Position numbers and translations under genes: made by a program. DNA of 64,000 bases from DAIDKA01 sp035487155 (lineage in GTDB: Bacteria > Pseudomonadota > Gammaproteobacteria > Steroidobacterales > Steroidobacteraceae), in the NCBI GenBank assembly GCA_035487155.1, contig DATHMK010000015.1, positions 1 through 64,000 on the forward strand, in the 5' to 3' direction. The notes beneath the pieces are model-generated. The model was not told the origin of the DNA. It did not search any database and saw only the letters and a list, made by a program, of their open reading frames with translations. This document shows, in pieces, positions 43,878-52,698 of the stretch (position 1 is its first letter; each line of letters begins with the position of its first letter).

Positions 43878-44101
43878 TCCGCCTCTACCAGTGGACCCTG
43901 AGCCCGCTTCTGGGTCCCCGGTGCCGTTTCCATCCCTCGTGCTCGCATTACGCCCTCGAGGCCATCGATCGTTTCGGTATCCTTCACGGCGGCTGGCTCA
44001 CCCTGCGAAGACTGGGCCGCTGCCATCCCTGGCACCCTGGTGGCATAGACCCCGTGCCCGCCAACGGCTGCATGCATTCTCACTATGAACATGACAAGTA
44101 A
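43853..44101 (+). CDS. yidD: Membrane protein insertion efficiency factor YidD
   Basis: The 82-residue protein carries the complete family pattern: LIRLYQWTLSPLLGPRCRFHPSCSHYALEAI and GRCHPWHPGGIDPVP, with three conserved cysteines. An amphipathic N-terminus associates with the inner membrane. It overlaps rnpA upstream and yidC downstream (17 bases). Confidence 0.96.
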   Translation: MRALLTALIRLYQWTLSPLLGPRCRFHPSCSHYALEAIDRFGILHGGWLTLRRLGRCHPWHPGGIDPVPANGCMHSHYEHDK

Positions 44102-45803
44102 CTATCCCCGCTACGCGCTCTGGATCGTGCTGCTCTTTGCCATTGGGCTGAACTATCAGGCGTGGCAAAAGGATTACGCCGCGGTCGACGCGGCCGCCAC
44201 CGCTGCCGCGGCCCATGCGCCGGCCGGCAGCCTGCAGTTGCAGATTCCGCAATCCAGCGGTGCCGCGGCGAGCGCGGCCAGTTCCGGCGCGGTCAGCGAC
44301 TCCGCCAGTGGCGTGGCCCCGGTCCCGGTAGCCGCCGGGTCACTGGCCTCTGCCGCGGCCGGGCCGGCCGTGCATATCCGTACCGACCTGCTGGACTTGT
44401 ATGTCAGCCTCGCCGGCGGCACGATCGTCCAGGCGGACCTGAATGATTATTCGCGCGCGAAAGGGCAGCCGCAGCGAGTGCGTCTCGAGAACCACGACAG
44501 CCCCGAAACGCTGTACCTGCTGCAGGTGGCCCTGTCAGGGCCGCCGGGCCCGAATCGCCTGGATGAGCTGTCGACGTACACCAGTCCACAGTCCGATTTC
44601 CAGATGGCGGCGGGCCAGGAGGAGCTGCGGGTGCCGCTGCACTGGAGCAATGGCCAGGGCGTGGAGGTCACGAAGGAGTTCGTGTTCCATCGTGGCAACT
44701 ACGCCATCAACGTCGTGCAGACCGTGGACAATCATTCCAGCGCGCCCTGGGCCACGACGCCGTACGCGCAGATTCTGCGCGATGACCCGCCGATTCATAC
44801 CTCGATGTTCAGCGCCAACACCGAGCGCTTCTCCACCCGCGGTCCGGCAATCTGGGACGGCACCTTCCGCAAGCTCAAGATCACCGACGATGACGACAAG
44901 CGCCTGAAGGTCGATGTGAAGAATGGCTGGATCGCCGCCATCCAGCATCAGTTCGTGACGGCGGTGGTGCCGCCGGCCAATGCGGACTACCGCTTTACGT
45001 TGAACGCCCAGGGCAATGAATACCTGCTGGCGGCCTCCGGCGCAGCGGCGACGCAAGTCCCGGCCGGCGGTTCGGCGAACTTCGCCATGACGGTTTTCCT
45101 GGGACCCAAACTTCAGACGCAACTCGCCGCCGCAGGTCCGAATCTGCAGCGCGCCACCGACTTCGGCAGGCTGTTCGTCATCGCCCAGCCGCTGTTCAGT
45201 GCCTTGAGCTGGGTGCATGCGGTGACCGGCAACTGGGGTGTGGCCATTATCGTCATCACCTGCCTGCTGAAGCTGATCTTTTATCCACTGTCCGAAGCCA
45301 GCGGCAAGTCCATGGCCAAGATGCGCGCACTGCAGCCGCGCATCAAGAACATCCAGGAACAGTACAAGGACGACAAGGAGAAGCTCAGTCGCGCGACCAT
45401 GGAGCTCTACCAGCGCGAAAAGGTCAACCCGGTGAGTGGTTGCCTGCCCGTGCTGATCACGATTCCGGTGTTCTTCGCCTTCTACTATGTACTGGTGGAA
45501 AGCGTGGAGATGCGCCAGGCGCCTTTCGCGCTGTGGCTGAATGATCTGTCTTCGCCGGATCCGTACTACATCCTGCCAATTCTCATGGCCGGCGCGATGT
45601 TCGTCCAGCAGCGCCTGAATCCCACCTCTCCGGACCCCGTGCAGGCGAAGGTGATGATGTTCATGCCCATCTTCATGTCGGCGCTGTTCATCTTCCTGCC
45701 GTCGGGCCTGGTGCTGTACTACGTGGTGAACACCGCGCTCGGGGTGCTGCAGCAGTGGAACATCAACCGCCGCATTGCCGCGGCGTCGGCGCGCAAGACC
45801 TGA
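44085..45803 (+). CDS. yidC: Membrane protein insertase YidC
   Basis: YidC inserts and folds inner-membrane proteins. The 572 residues have an N-terminal helix (YALWIVLLFAIGLNYQAW), a large periplasmic beta-domain (about 90-340) preceded by an Ala/Ser-rich linker, and the five-helix core (about 365-560) with GNWGVAIIVITCLLKLIFYPLS and PVSGCLPVLITIPVFFAFYYVL. The conserved core Arg region KMRALQPRIK is present. A second ATG at 44091 is also possible. Confidence 0.97.
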   Translation: MNMTSNYPRYALWIVLLFAIGLNYQAWQKDYAAVDAAATAAAAHAPAGSLQLQIPQSSGAAASAASSGAVSDSASGVAPVPVAAGSLASAAAGPAVHIRTDLLDLYVSLAGGTIVQADLNDYSRAKGQPQRVRLENHDSPETLYLLQVALSGPPGPNRLDELSTYTSPQSDFQMAAGQEELRVPLHWSNGQGVEVTKEFVFHRGNYAINVVQTVDNHSSAPWATTPYAQILRDDPPIHTSMFSANTERFSTRGPAIWDGTFRKLKITDDDDKRLKVDVKNGWIAAIQHQFVTAVVPPANADYRFTLNAQGNEYLLAASGAAATQVPAGGSANFAMTVFLGPKLQTQLAAAGPNLQRATDFGRLFVIAQPLFSALSWVHAVTGNWGVAIIVITCLLKLIFYPLSEASGKSMAKMRALQPRIKNIQEQYKDDKEKLSRATMELYQREKVNPVSGCLPVLITIPVFFAFYYVLVESVEMRQAPFALWLNDLSSPDPYYILPILMAGAMFVQQRLNPTSPDPVQAKVMMFMPIFMSALFIFLPSGLVLYYVVNTALGVLQQWNINRRIAAASARKT

Positions 45804-45817
45804 CGCCAAGCGCTCCG

Positions 45818-47167
45818 ATGAGCGATCCGGACACCATCGTTGCGGTGGCGACACCGCCGGGACGAGGGGGGATTGGCGTCGTGCGTCTGTCCGGACCTGC
45901 TGCGCAGAGCATCGCCGCGGCGGTTCTTGGCGCCCTGCCAGCGGCGCGTCGCGCCGTGTTCGCGGCCTTCCGCGACGCCGGGCATCAGACCCTGGATGCG
46001 GGCCTGGCGCTGTTCTTCCCGGGCCCGCATTCCTATACCGGGGAAGATGTCGTGGAGTTCCATGGCCATGGCGGCCCGGTCATTCTCGAGTCCCTGGTGG
46101 CACGCCTGGTGGAGCTTGGCGCGCGTCGCGCGGCCGCCGGTGAGTTCACGCAGCGCGCCTTCCTGAACGACAAGCTGGACCTGGCACAGGCCGAGGCGGT
46201 CGCGGACCTTATCGACGCCGGCTCACGCGAGGCCGCACGCGCCGCCATGCGCTCCCTGCAGGGCGAGTTCTCCACCATGATCCAGGTGCTCACCGGCGCG
46301 GTGATCGAGCTTCGCACCCATGTGGAGGCCGCCATCGATTTTCCCGAGGAAGAGGTCGACTTTCTCGCCGACAAGGCGCTCGCCCAGCGCCTGACCACGG
46401 TGCGCCAGCACTTCGATGCCGTCACCCGCAGCGCCGGCCAGGGACGCCTGCTGCGCGATGGCATGACCGTGGTTCTGGCCGGTGCGCCCAATGCCGGCAA
46501 GTCAAGCCTCCTGAATCGTCTGGCGGGCTACGACGCCGCCATCGTCACCGCGGTTCCCGGCACGACGCGCGATGTGCTGCGCGAGCGCATCCATGTGGAT
46601 GGCATGCCGCTGCATATACTCGACACGGCCGGTCTGCGTATCGCGCTGGACGCGGTGGAGGAAGAGGGCATACGGCGTGCACAGCTGGAAATGTCACGCG
46701 CCGATCGTGTGCTGTTCGTGATCGACGGTGCCCTTGATCCATCGGCCCAGGCGTACCGTGAACTGGCGGGCACGCTGCCCGCGCAGGTGCCCGTCACGCT
46801 TGTCTACAACAAGAGCGACATCACCGATGCCGGTGCCGTCTCGGCGCCGAGCGGCGTGCCACGCATCGATGTCTCGGCACTGACGGGAGAGGGTCTGGAT
46901 ACCCTGCGCTCACACCTTAAGTCCTGCATGGGGTATCACACCCTGGAAAGCGGCAGCGTCTCCGCGCGCCAGCGGCACCTTGAGGCACTGGCGCGGGCGC
47001 GGGCGAGCATCGAGGCGGCGGCCGAGACATTGCAGGAGACGCGCGCCGGCGAGCTCGTCGCCCAGGAGCTGCGCAGCGCGCAGCGCGCGCTCGATGAGAT
47101 CAGCGGCGAGTTCACCAGCGAGGATCTTCTGGGGCGTATTTTTTCAAGTTTCTGCATCGGCAAGTAG
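45818..47167 (+). CDS. mnmE: tRNA modification GTPase MnmE
   Basis: With MnmG, MnmE makes 5-(carboxy- or amino-methyl)aminomethyl uridine at the wobble base of certain tRNAs. I start at ATG 45818 (MSDPDTIVAVATPPGRGGIGVVRLSG). The 449-residue protein has the N-terminal formyl-THF domain (about 1-120), a helical domain and an embedded G domain with GAPNAGKSSLLNRL, TTRD, DTAGL and NKSD. It ends in the catalytic Cys tail FSSFCIGK. Its partner mnmG lies 15.4 kb away at 62535 rather than adjacent. Confidence 0.97.
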   Translation: MSDPDTIVAVATPPGRGGIGVVRLSGPAAQSIAAAVLGALPAARRAVFAAFRDAGHQTLDAGLALFFPGPHSYTGEDVVEFHGHGGPVILESLVARLVELGARRAAAGEFTQRAFLNDKLDLAQAEAVADLIDAGSREAARAAMRSLQGEFSTMIQVLTGAVIELRTHVEAAIDFPEEEVDFLADKALAQRLTTVRQHFDAVTRSAGQGRLLRDGMTVVLAGAPNAGKSSLLNRLAGYDAAIVTAVPGTTRDVLRERIHVDGMPLHILDTAGLRIALDAVEEEGIRRAQLEMSRADRVLFVIDGALDPSAQAYRELAGTLPAQVPVTLVYNKSDITDAGAVSAPSGVPRIDVSALTGEGLDTLRSHLKSCMGYHTLESGSVSARQRHLEALARARASIEAAAETLQETRAGELVAQELRSAQRALDEISGEFTSEDLLGRIFSSFCIGK

Positions 47168-47290
47168 TCACCCGGCCCGGCGATATGGCGCAGCAGTTCG
47201 GCTGACGGACCGTGGCGCTCAGCCAGTTACCGAGGATCGTCATAGGCCACATGGGTAGGGCCGATTTCGCGCCAGCAGCAGCGGCTTCAG

Positions 47291-48325
47291 GTGGCCGATG
47301 ACCTCCTCGACCCTGCGCCGCTAAGGAATTGCCGCGTCAAATGCGGCATCCTTGGCGGCGTGAGCGACAGCTCTTCAAGGATCTCCGCCGTACAGGGCCA
47401 GCATTGGCGGCAGCTGCGTGCTCAGGGTGAACAGGTACGCGCGCATCTGTCCGCAAGTGCCACGCTCATCAAGGCCGATGCGCTGGCGTGGCTGCATGAG
47501 CTGCCGCCCTGCTCGATCCATGCGGTGGTGACTGACCCACCGTATGCGCTGATCGAGTACGCCGCGCGCGACCACGGCAAGCTTCGCGCCGGACGGGGTG
47601 GCGTGTGGCGCATCCCGCCGATGTTGGATGGAGTACGTCGTCGGCCCCTGCCGCGCTTCACGGTGTTGTCAGGGCCGGAGCTTGAACAACTCACCCGGTT
47701 CTTCTCGGAATTGGGGACCGCACTGCATCGGGTGCTGGTGCCTGGCGGCCATGTGTTCCTCGCCTCCAATCCGCTGCTGTCGACGCTGACTTTTCATGCC
47801 CTGCAACAGGTGGGCCTGGAAAAGCGCGGCGAAGTGGTCCGCCTGGTGCAGACGCTGCGCGGCGGGGATCGGCCCAAGGGCGCCGAGCGCGAGTTCGCGG
47901 ACGTATCGGTGATGGCGCGTGCCGGCTGGGAGCCCTGGGGGATATTTCGCAAGTCCCCTGAAGGCACCGTGGCCCAGAACCTGAAACGCTGGGGCACCGG
48001 CGGTCTGCGTCGTCTCGGCGCCGCCGCGCCCTTCAAGGATGTGATCGCGAGCGCGCCGACGGGCCGTGCCGAACGCGCCATCGCGCCCCATCCTTCGCTC
48101 AAGCCGCAGGCCTTCCTGCGTCAGCTGGTTCGCGCGTCGCTGCCGCTGGGAACCGGCATTGTCTACGATCCTTTTGCCGGCAGTGCTTCCACGCTGGCGG
48201 CGGCGCAGGCCCTCGGATATCGCGCGATCGGGACCGAACGCGACGCCAGGTATTACCGCATGGGATGCCGCGCCTTCGAGAAACTGGCGGCGTTGAGGGT
48301 CAAGCAGGCGAACCGAGATCCCTAG
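47291..48325 (+). CDS. Orphan DNA methyltransferase (DPPY type)
   Basis: The 344-residue beta-class amino-methyltransferase has motif IV VVTDPPYALIEY (residues 79-90) before motif I/X at the C-terminal side (DPFAGSASTLAAAQALGYRAIGTERD, about 292-317), with PHPSLKPQAFLRQLVR just before it. It should methylate adenine N6 or cytosine N4. No restriction endonuclease gene is nearby, so it is an orphan. The start is uncertain: ATG 47291 or GTG 47360, because the first 23 residues do not resemble the family. It directly follows mnmE. Confidence 0.88.
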   Translation: MADDLLDPAPLRNCRVKCGILGGVSDSSSRISAVQGQHWRQLRAQGEQVRAHLSASATLIKADALAWLHELPPCSIHAVVTDPPYALIEYAARDHGKLRAGRGGVWRIPPMLDGVRRRPLPRFTVLSGPELEQLTRFFSELGTALHRVLVPGGHVFLASNPLLSTLTFHALQQVGLEKRGEVVRLVQTLRGGDRPKGAEREFADVSVMARAGWEPWGIFRKSPEGTVAQNLKRWGTGGLRRLGAAAPFKDVIASAPTGRAERAIAPHPSLKPQAFLRQLVRASLPLGTGIVYDPFAGSASTLAAAQALGYRAIGTERDARYYRMGCRAFEKLAALRVKQANRDP

Positions 48326-48425
48326 GCGCTGCGTTCGGCAATTCCGCCCACGCACTGTCGCGCCAGGCGCCTACACGGCAGTGCTCAAGCCCCCGTACCA
48401 TCGAAGGTCACAAGAGGGGAATTAC

Positions 48426-48677
48426 ATGTCAATCATTGCTTGGATCGTTTTGGGATTGATCGCTGGATTCATTGGCAGCAAGATCGTCAACAAGACCGGC
48501 GAAGGCGTGTTGCTGGACATCGTTCTGGGTGTTGTCGGTGCCCTCGTCGGGGGATTTCTGTTCCAGACTTTCGGCATGGCCGGGGTCTCCGGGGTGAACC
48601 TGTACAGCATTCTGGTCGCCGTCGTAGGCGCCATCGTCGTGCTCGTTCTCTATCACGCGATATTCCGCCGCCGCTAG
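48426..48677 (+). CDS. GlsB/YeaQ/YmgE-family small membrane protein
   Basis: The 83-residue protein has three hydrophobic helices and the family motif WIVLGLIAGFIGSKIVNKTGEG then LGVVGALVGGFLF. Related proteins are called transglycosylase-associated or stress-response membrane proteins. ATG 48426 has GAGGGG upstream. It is convergent with the hemerythrin gene. Confidence 0.92.
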   Translation: MSIIAWIVLGLIAGFIGSKIVNKTGEGVLLDIVLGVVGALVGGFLFQTFGMAGVSGVNLYSILVAVVGAIVVLVLYHAIFRRR

Positions 48678-48692
48678 TGCCGAGGCCGGCGC

Positions 48693-49178
48693 TCAGCCGG
48701 CCAGCTCTGCCATCAGCACGTTCTTGCGCGCGGCCAATTGCGCGCCAAGCGCCTTCAGATCCATCTTGCTGCTGCCGCGAGCCTCGGCAAACATTCCATC
48801 AGGCTGCTCTTCCTCCTTGACGTGGTGCTTGATCATCTCCGACAGCACATGCACCTTGGAGTCGTAATAACCATCGCCAGGACTCGAGGCTTGAATCTGT
48901 GCAATCAGATTCTTCGCGCCCGCGTGCTCGATCACGGCCTCGTGGTGCATGTCCGTGTCCCGGGTTGCGGCCAGGAAGGCGGGATAAAAGATCTCCTCCT
49001 CGAGCCTTGTATGAACGGTCAGCGCATTGCAGATGTCCGTCGCCAGCCGCTTTTTTCTTGCCGGCGAGCGTGCCTTCTCGAACGCTTCGAACCATTGCTT
49101 CACCTGCTTGTGATCGGCCTTCAGGAGAGTGACGGCATCTGCTGCAGGACCCGGAGATCTGGAGGGGCGTGTACGCAT
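48693..49178 (-). CDS. Hemerythrin HHE-domain protein
   Basis: The 161-residue protein is an up-down four-helix hemerythrin-like domain: DAVTLLKADHKQVKQWFEAFE, VHTRLEEEIFYPAFL, DMHHEAVIEHAGAKNLI and MIKHHVKEEEQPDGMFAEAR give the di-iron His and Glu ligands. Such proteins bind or sense oxygen, NO or iron. No signal peptide is seen, so it is likely cytoplasmic. Confidence 0.92.
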   Translation of the reverse strand: MRTRPSRSPGPAADAVTLLKADHKQVKQWFEAFEKARSPARKKRLATDICNALTVHTRLEEEIFYPAFLAATRDTDMHHEAVIEHAGAKNLIAQIQASSPGDGYYDSKVHVLSEMIKHHVKEEEQPDGMFAEARGSSKMDLKALGAQLAARKNVLMAELAG

Positions 49179-49309
49179 GGGAATTGTGCTCGCGAAAGGT
49201 ACGGGGGGGGGTCGCGGGGTATTGTGCTGAATGATGCAGCGCGCTTATGTAGGTGCAACCCACGCCATCGGGACTTGAATTCCTACCCCGCTGCCCACAC
49301 CTGTGGCCG

Positions 49310-50290
49310 ATGAGTACTGCCGCGCCTGCTGCCGGAGCTGCCGATAACGCCGGGTTACTGGACGCCTATTCGAACGCCGTGACCGGCGCTGCACGCGTGG
49401 CAGCGCCGGCGGTGGTGCACCTGGAAGCACGCCAGGATTCACGGGGCGGCCGCCGCGGTACCGGCTCGGGATTCTTTTTTACGCCCGATGGCCTGCTGCT
49501 CACCAACAGCCACGTCGTCCGCAAGTCCAAAGAGCTTTGGGTGTCCACCAGCGAGGGCGAGCGAGTTTCGGCCTACCTGGTGGGAGATGATCCGGATTCG
49601 GATCTTGCGGTGCTGCGTGCCAGTGTCGATGCCGTGCCCCACATCGCCCTGGGCAACTCAGCGGCTTTGCAGATTGGCCAACTTGCGATTGCCATCGGCA
49701 ATCCGCTCGGGTTCGAGCATACCGTCACGGCCGGTGTCGTCAGCGCGCTGGGCCGAACCCTGCGCTCCAGCACCGGTCGGCTGATCGAGAATGTCATCCA
49801 GACCGATGCCGCACTCAATCCAGGCAACTCTGGCGGACCGCTGCTTGACTCTCACGGTGCAGTCATCGGTGTGAACACCGCCATCATCTCCGGCGCCCAG
49901 GGGCTTTGCTTTGCGACCGCCAGCGACACCGCTCAATGGGTTCTGACCCAACTCATCCGGCACGGTCGCGTGCTGCGCGCGTGGCTCGGCTTGACCGCGA
50001 CCAACACCGCGATCAATCGCAGGCTGACGCTGCACCATGGGTTGGAGCAGGAATCCGGGGTGCGTGTACAGAGCGTGGAGCGCGGCAGCCCGGCCGAGGC
50101 CGCAGGTCTGGAATCCGGCGACCTCATCGTGTCGTACGATCTTGAGCCGACCACGAGCATCGATCGACTGCAGCAGATCCTCGATTCCCGCCGCATCAAG
50201 AAGGCGTGTGAGATGGTCTGTCTGCGACGCGGACAGAAGCTGGTGCTGACCGCCATGGCGATCGAGCGGCCTGAGGGGTCGTCTTCCTGA
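49310..50290 (+). CDS. HtrA/DegP-like serine protease with one PDZ domain, no signal peptide
   Basis: The 326-residue trypsin-fold S1C protease has an intact triad, His68 (LLTNSHVV), Asp98 (DPDSDLAVL) and Ser174 (NPGNSGGPLL), followed by one PDZ domain (about 240-320, VQSVERGSPAEAAGLESGDLIVSYD). The ATG at 49310 gives MSTAAPAAGAADNAG. No hydrophobic leader or membrane segment precedes the protease domain, unlike DegP, DegQ and DegS, so the protein looks cytoplasmic. An in-frame upstream start at 49253 would not add a signal peptide either. Confidence 0.9.
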   Translation: MSTAAPAAGAADNAGLLDAYSNAVTGAARVAAPAVVHLEARQDSRGGRRGTGSGFFFTPDGLLLTNSHVVRKSKELWVSTSEGERVSAYLVGDDPDSDLAVLRASVDAVPHIALGNSAALQIGQLAIAIGNPLGFEHTVTAGVVSALGRTLRSSTGRLIENVIQTDAALNPGNSGGPLLDSHGAVIGVNTAIISGAQGLCFATASDTAQWVLTQLIRHGRVLRAWLGLTATNTAINRRLTLHHGLEQESGVRVQSVERGSPAEAAGLESGDLIVSYDLEPTTSIDRLQQILDSRRIKKACEMVCLRRGQKLVLTAMAIERPEGSSS

Positions 50291-50387
50291 CGGCATTGCG
50301 CCTCAATGGTTGGAATATGGCTGAGCATGGTCTAATCTCGGTCTGTTTTTGGTCAGATTGTGGTGTGGAGGTCCCCGAATCGCAGCC

Positions 50388-51146
50388 ATGCAGGCGCCAG
50401 CTCGAAGTGCTCTCTTTGGCACCGTCCCGTCTCGGGATTATCTTCAGTTCTGGCAGTCGGGGCGATTCCAGCCCCAGCGTGTGGCCCGGTTTCTGGGTAT
50501 GAACAAAGTCGACCTGGCACAGCTGGCCGCGGTGGCTCCGGCATCGGTGCGCTTTGATGACAAGGCGCCAAGGGTGCTGCGCGAGCGCCTGATGGACATC
50601 GCCGCAACCTGCGAGCTCGTCGCCCAGGCGTTCGAAGGCAATACCACCAAGACGGCGCTGTGGTTCATGACCTCCAATCCCAACCTCGGCAATCTTTCAC
50701 CCTCTGATCTGCTGCGTCGGGGCGGGCATGAGGTCCTTCAGCGGCAGGTGCTCGAAGCCACAGCGCAGGGCGGGCCTGCCCCGGCCGCGCCGCCACCGGA
50801 CGCACAACCCCTGTTCGCCGCCATTCCCCCGGGCCGTGCACTTCTGGATGCGCGCCGGGATGAGATCGCGCACCTGTGCCAGCGGTATGCGGTGCGCAGC
50901 CTTGCCGTGTTTGCCTCTGCCTTGCGGGAAGACTTCGATCCCGACCACAGCGACATCGATCTGGCGGCACAGTTTGCCGCCTCGGCTGAGTGTTCCCCCG
51001 ACCGTCAGTACGCGGACTTCAAGGCGGAGCTGGAGCAGCTGCTGAAATGCCGCGTCGACCTGGTTGCATTGACCGCCCTGCCTGAATCGCGGCTGCGCCG
51101 CCATATCCTCCTCACTCAGACGCTGCTGTATGACGCGGCAGTCTGA
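50388..51146 (+). CDS. Fusion of ParS/MbcA-type toxin-binding domain and MNT nucleotidyltransferase
   Basis: The 252-residue protein has two recognisable parts. Residues about 30-125 contain an Xre-like helix-turn-helix (GMNKVDLAQLAAVAPASV) and the DUF2384 toxin-binding segment (ALWFMTSNPNLGNLSPSDLLRRGGHEVL) typical of MbcA/ParS antitoxins. After a Pro/Ala-rich linker, about 155-250 form a minimal nucleotidyltransferase: SLAVFASALREDFDPDHSDIDLAAQF with the metal Asp pair (SDIDL) and a third acidic site VDLVAL. The usual GS of the MNT motif is AS here. No RES, HEPN or other toxin gene is adjacent. ATG 50388 is chosen because homology begins there. Its 3' end overlaps the KirBac gene by 17 bases. 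Confidence 0.78.
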   Translation: MQAPARSALFGTVPSRDYLQFWQSGRFQPQRVARFLGMNKVDLAQLAAVAPASVRFDDKAPRVLRERLMDIAATCELVAQAFEGNTTKTALWFMTSNPNLGNLSPSDLLRRGGHEVLQRQVLEATAQGGPAPAAPPPDAQPLFAAIPPGRALLDARRDEIAHLCQRYAVRSLAVFASALREDFDPDHSDIDLAAQFAASAECSPDRQYADFKAELEQLLKCRVDLVALTALPESRLRRHILLTQTLLYDAAV

Positions 51147-52041
51147 TGTGCAGCAACCGCCAGTGAGGCAGGGGGCTTCACGGGCGAAAGTCGGTGCACG
51201 GCAGGTGGTCACACGCGGCATCAGCCCAGCGATTTTCCAGGATCTCTATCACTACCTGATGACGGTGACCTGGCCGCGTCTGTTCGCCGCCATCGGCGCT
51301 TTTTTCCTGGTCTTCGATTTCCTGTTCGGCTGCCTGTACTACCTGCAGCCAGGTTCGGTGGCGAATCTGAGTCCACCCGGATTTGCGGGCGCATTCTTCT
51401 TCAGCGTCGAAACGCTGGCCACCGTGGGCTACGGTGAAATGCATCCGTACTCGCTGTACGGACATATCGTGTCCATGGTGGAGGTATTCGTCGGCCTCAT
51501 GATGCTCGCGCTGGTCACCGGCCTGATGTTCGCGCGTTTCTCCAGACCCAGGGCCCGTTTCCTGTTCGCACGCTACGCGGTGATTCGACCGGTGGATGGT
51601 CGGCCCATGCTCATGTTCCGCGCTGCCAACGCCCGGCAGAATGTCGTGCAGGAGGCTTCCGCGAAGCTGCGCATGATACGAGATGAAGTCACTCGTGAAG
51701 GGCTTGAACTGCGACGCATCACGGACTTGAAGCTGGTTCGCGACCAGCACCCCGCCTTCTTCATCGGTTGGACGATCATGCACGTGATCGACGACTCCAG
51801 CCCCCTCAAAGCCGAGAGCGAAGAGTCACTGCGGCAGTCCGGCGCCTCGTTCGTGCTAAGCCTCAGCGGCACGGATGAAACCACCGGCCACACGCTCATG
51901 GCCCGGGAGGACTACCCGGCGAGCGCGATTCTTTGGAACAAGGCGTTTCGCGACGTTCTGGATGTGACCGAGGATGGCGTAGTACTCTTTGACTACACCC
52001 TGTTTCATGACGTGCAAGACCTCCCCAAAGCGGCGCCCTAG
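51130..52041 (+). CDS. KirBac inward-rectifier potassium channel
   Basis: The 303-residue protein matches KirBac channels: slide helix (TRGISPAIFQDLYHYLMTVTWPRLF), outer helix, pore helix plus selectivity filter TLATVGYGEMHP (TVGYG at residues 98-102), inner helix VSMVEVFVGLMMLALVTGLMFARFSRP, and a C-terminal beta-rich cytoplasmic domain (about 155-300). As a tetramer it conducts K+ through the inner membrane. It overlaps the preceding nucleotidyltransferase-fusion gene by 17 bases, so the two may be translationally coupled. Confidence 0.93.
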   Translation: MTRQSDVQQPPVRQGASRAKVGARQVVTRGISPAIFQDLYHYLMTVTWPRLFAAIGAFFLVFDFLFGCLYYLQPGSVANLSPPGFAGAFFFSVETLATVGYGEMHPYSLYGHIVSMVEVFVGLMMLALVTGLMFARFSRPRARFLFARYAVIRPVDGRPMLMFRAANARQNVVQEASAKLRMIRDEVTREGLELRRITDLKLVRDQHPAFFIGWTIMHVIDDSSPLKAESEESLRQSGASFVLSLSGTDETTGHTLMAREDYPASAILWNKAFRDVLDVTEDGVVLFDYTLFHDVQDLPKAAP

Positions 52042-52081
52042 GAGCGTATTCTTTGCCGAACCGTCGGAGTCACGAATTACC

Positions 52082-52489
52082 ATGAGCGCCGGGAAATTTG
52101 CCGATGGCCTGGTCGTGCTGCACAGCCAGCGCGGCGTCGAGGACGTGATCAGCCGGCTCAGGCAGATGATGGCGGCCCGTAACCTCAGAATCTTTGCCGA
52201 CCTGGATTTCAGCGCCGATGCGGCAGCCGAGGGCATGCAGCTGCGCCCGACGCGCATGCTGATCGCCGGCAATCCCAAGGCAGGTACGCCGCTCATCGAG
52301 GCAGTGCCCAGCGTCGCCATAGATCTGCCCCTCAAAGTTCTGGTGTGGTCGCCGGGGGAGGGTCAGACCTGCGTGGCCTACAACGATCCGCAATACTTCG
52401 GCCACCGACACGGCCTGCCGCCGGAGCTGGTGCGCAACATTGCCAGCTTCGGTCTCCTGGTGGAGAAGGCCGCCGGCGAGGCGCCCTGA
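52082..52489 (+). CDS. DUF302 family protein
   Basis: The 135-residue protein starting at ATG 52082 carries the DUF302 pattern: FADGLVVLHSQRGVEDVISRLRQMM, LRIFADLDFSADAAAEGMQLRPTRMLIAGNPKAGTPLIEAVPSVAIDLPLKVLVW. It is a small single-domain protein of unknown function, possibly ligand-binding, and often sits in stress-related clusters. It follows the KirBac gene by 40 bases. Confidence 0.88.
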   Translation: MSAGKFADGLVVLHSQRGVEDVISRLRQMMAARNLRIFADLDFSADAAAEGMQLRPTRMLIAGNPKAGTPLIEAVPSVAIDLPLKVLVWSPGEGQTCVAYNDPQYFGHRHGLPPELVRNIASFGLLVEKAAGEAP

Positions 52490-52515
52490 ACCAAGCGCGC
52501 GGCGCAAGACGGCCG

Positions 52516-52698
52516 TCAAAGGCCTTCCAGAACAGCCTCTGCGATACCGAGCACGACGAGCACAGCGACCAGGACCAGGCCCTGGACATAACCCGTGACT
52601 ACGGTGAAGTCGACGTAGGCGTCCCGTGGCAACTTCTTGTCCGAGGTGCACCTCGCCCGGCGGGGTACTTGCTGCAGGCTTTTTGCGCTGTTTTCCAA
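52516..52698 (-). CDS. Putative small membrane protein (TTG start)
   Basis: The TTG at 52698 has GGAG 7 bases upstream and opens a 60-residue frame. It has a basic N-terminal half (LQQVPRRARCTSDKKLPRD) and one C-terminal transmembrane helix (VQGLVLVAVLVVLGIAEAVL). Longer in-frame starts exist but lack any ribosome site. No family is certain. Confidence 0.4.
   Translation of the reverse strand: MENSAKSLQQVPRRARCTSDKKLPRDAYVDFTVVTGYVQGLVLVAVLVVLGIAEAVLEGL

Noticed and set aside
47242..47319. Transposase remnant between mnmE and the methyltransferase
   Set aside because: Only about 25 codons resemble an IS5-type end (RRRVEEVIGHLK) and no terminal repeats are seen, so it is not annotated as an insertion sequence.
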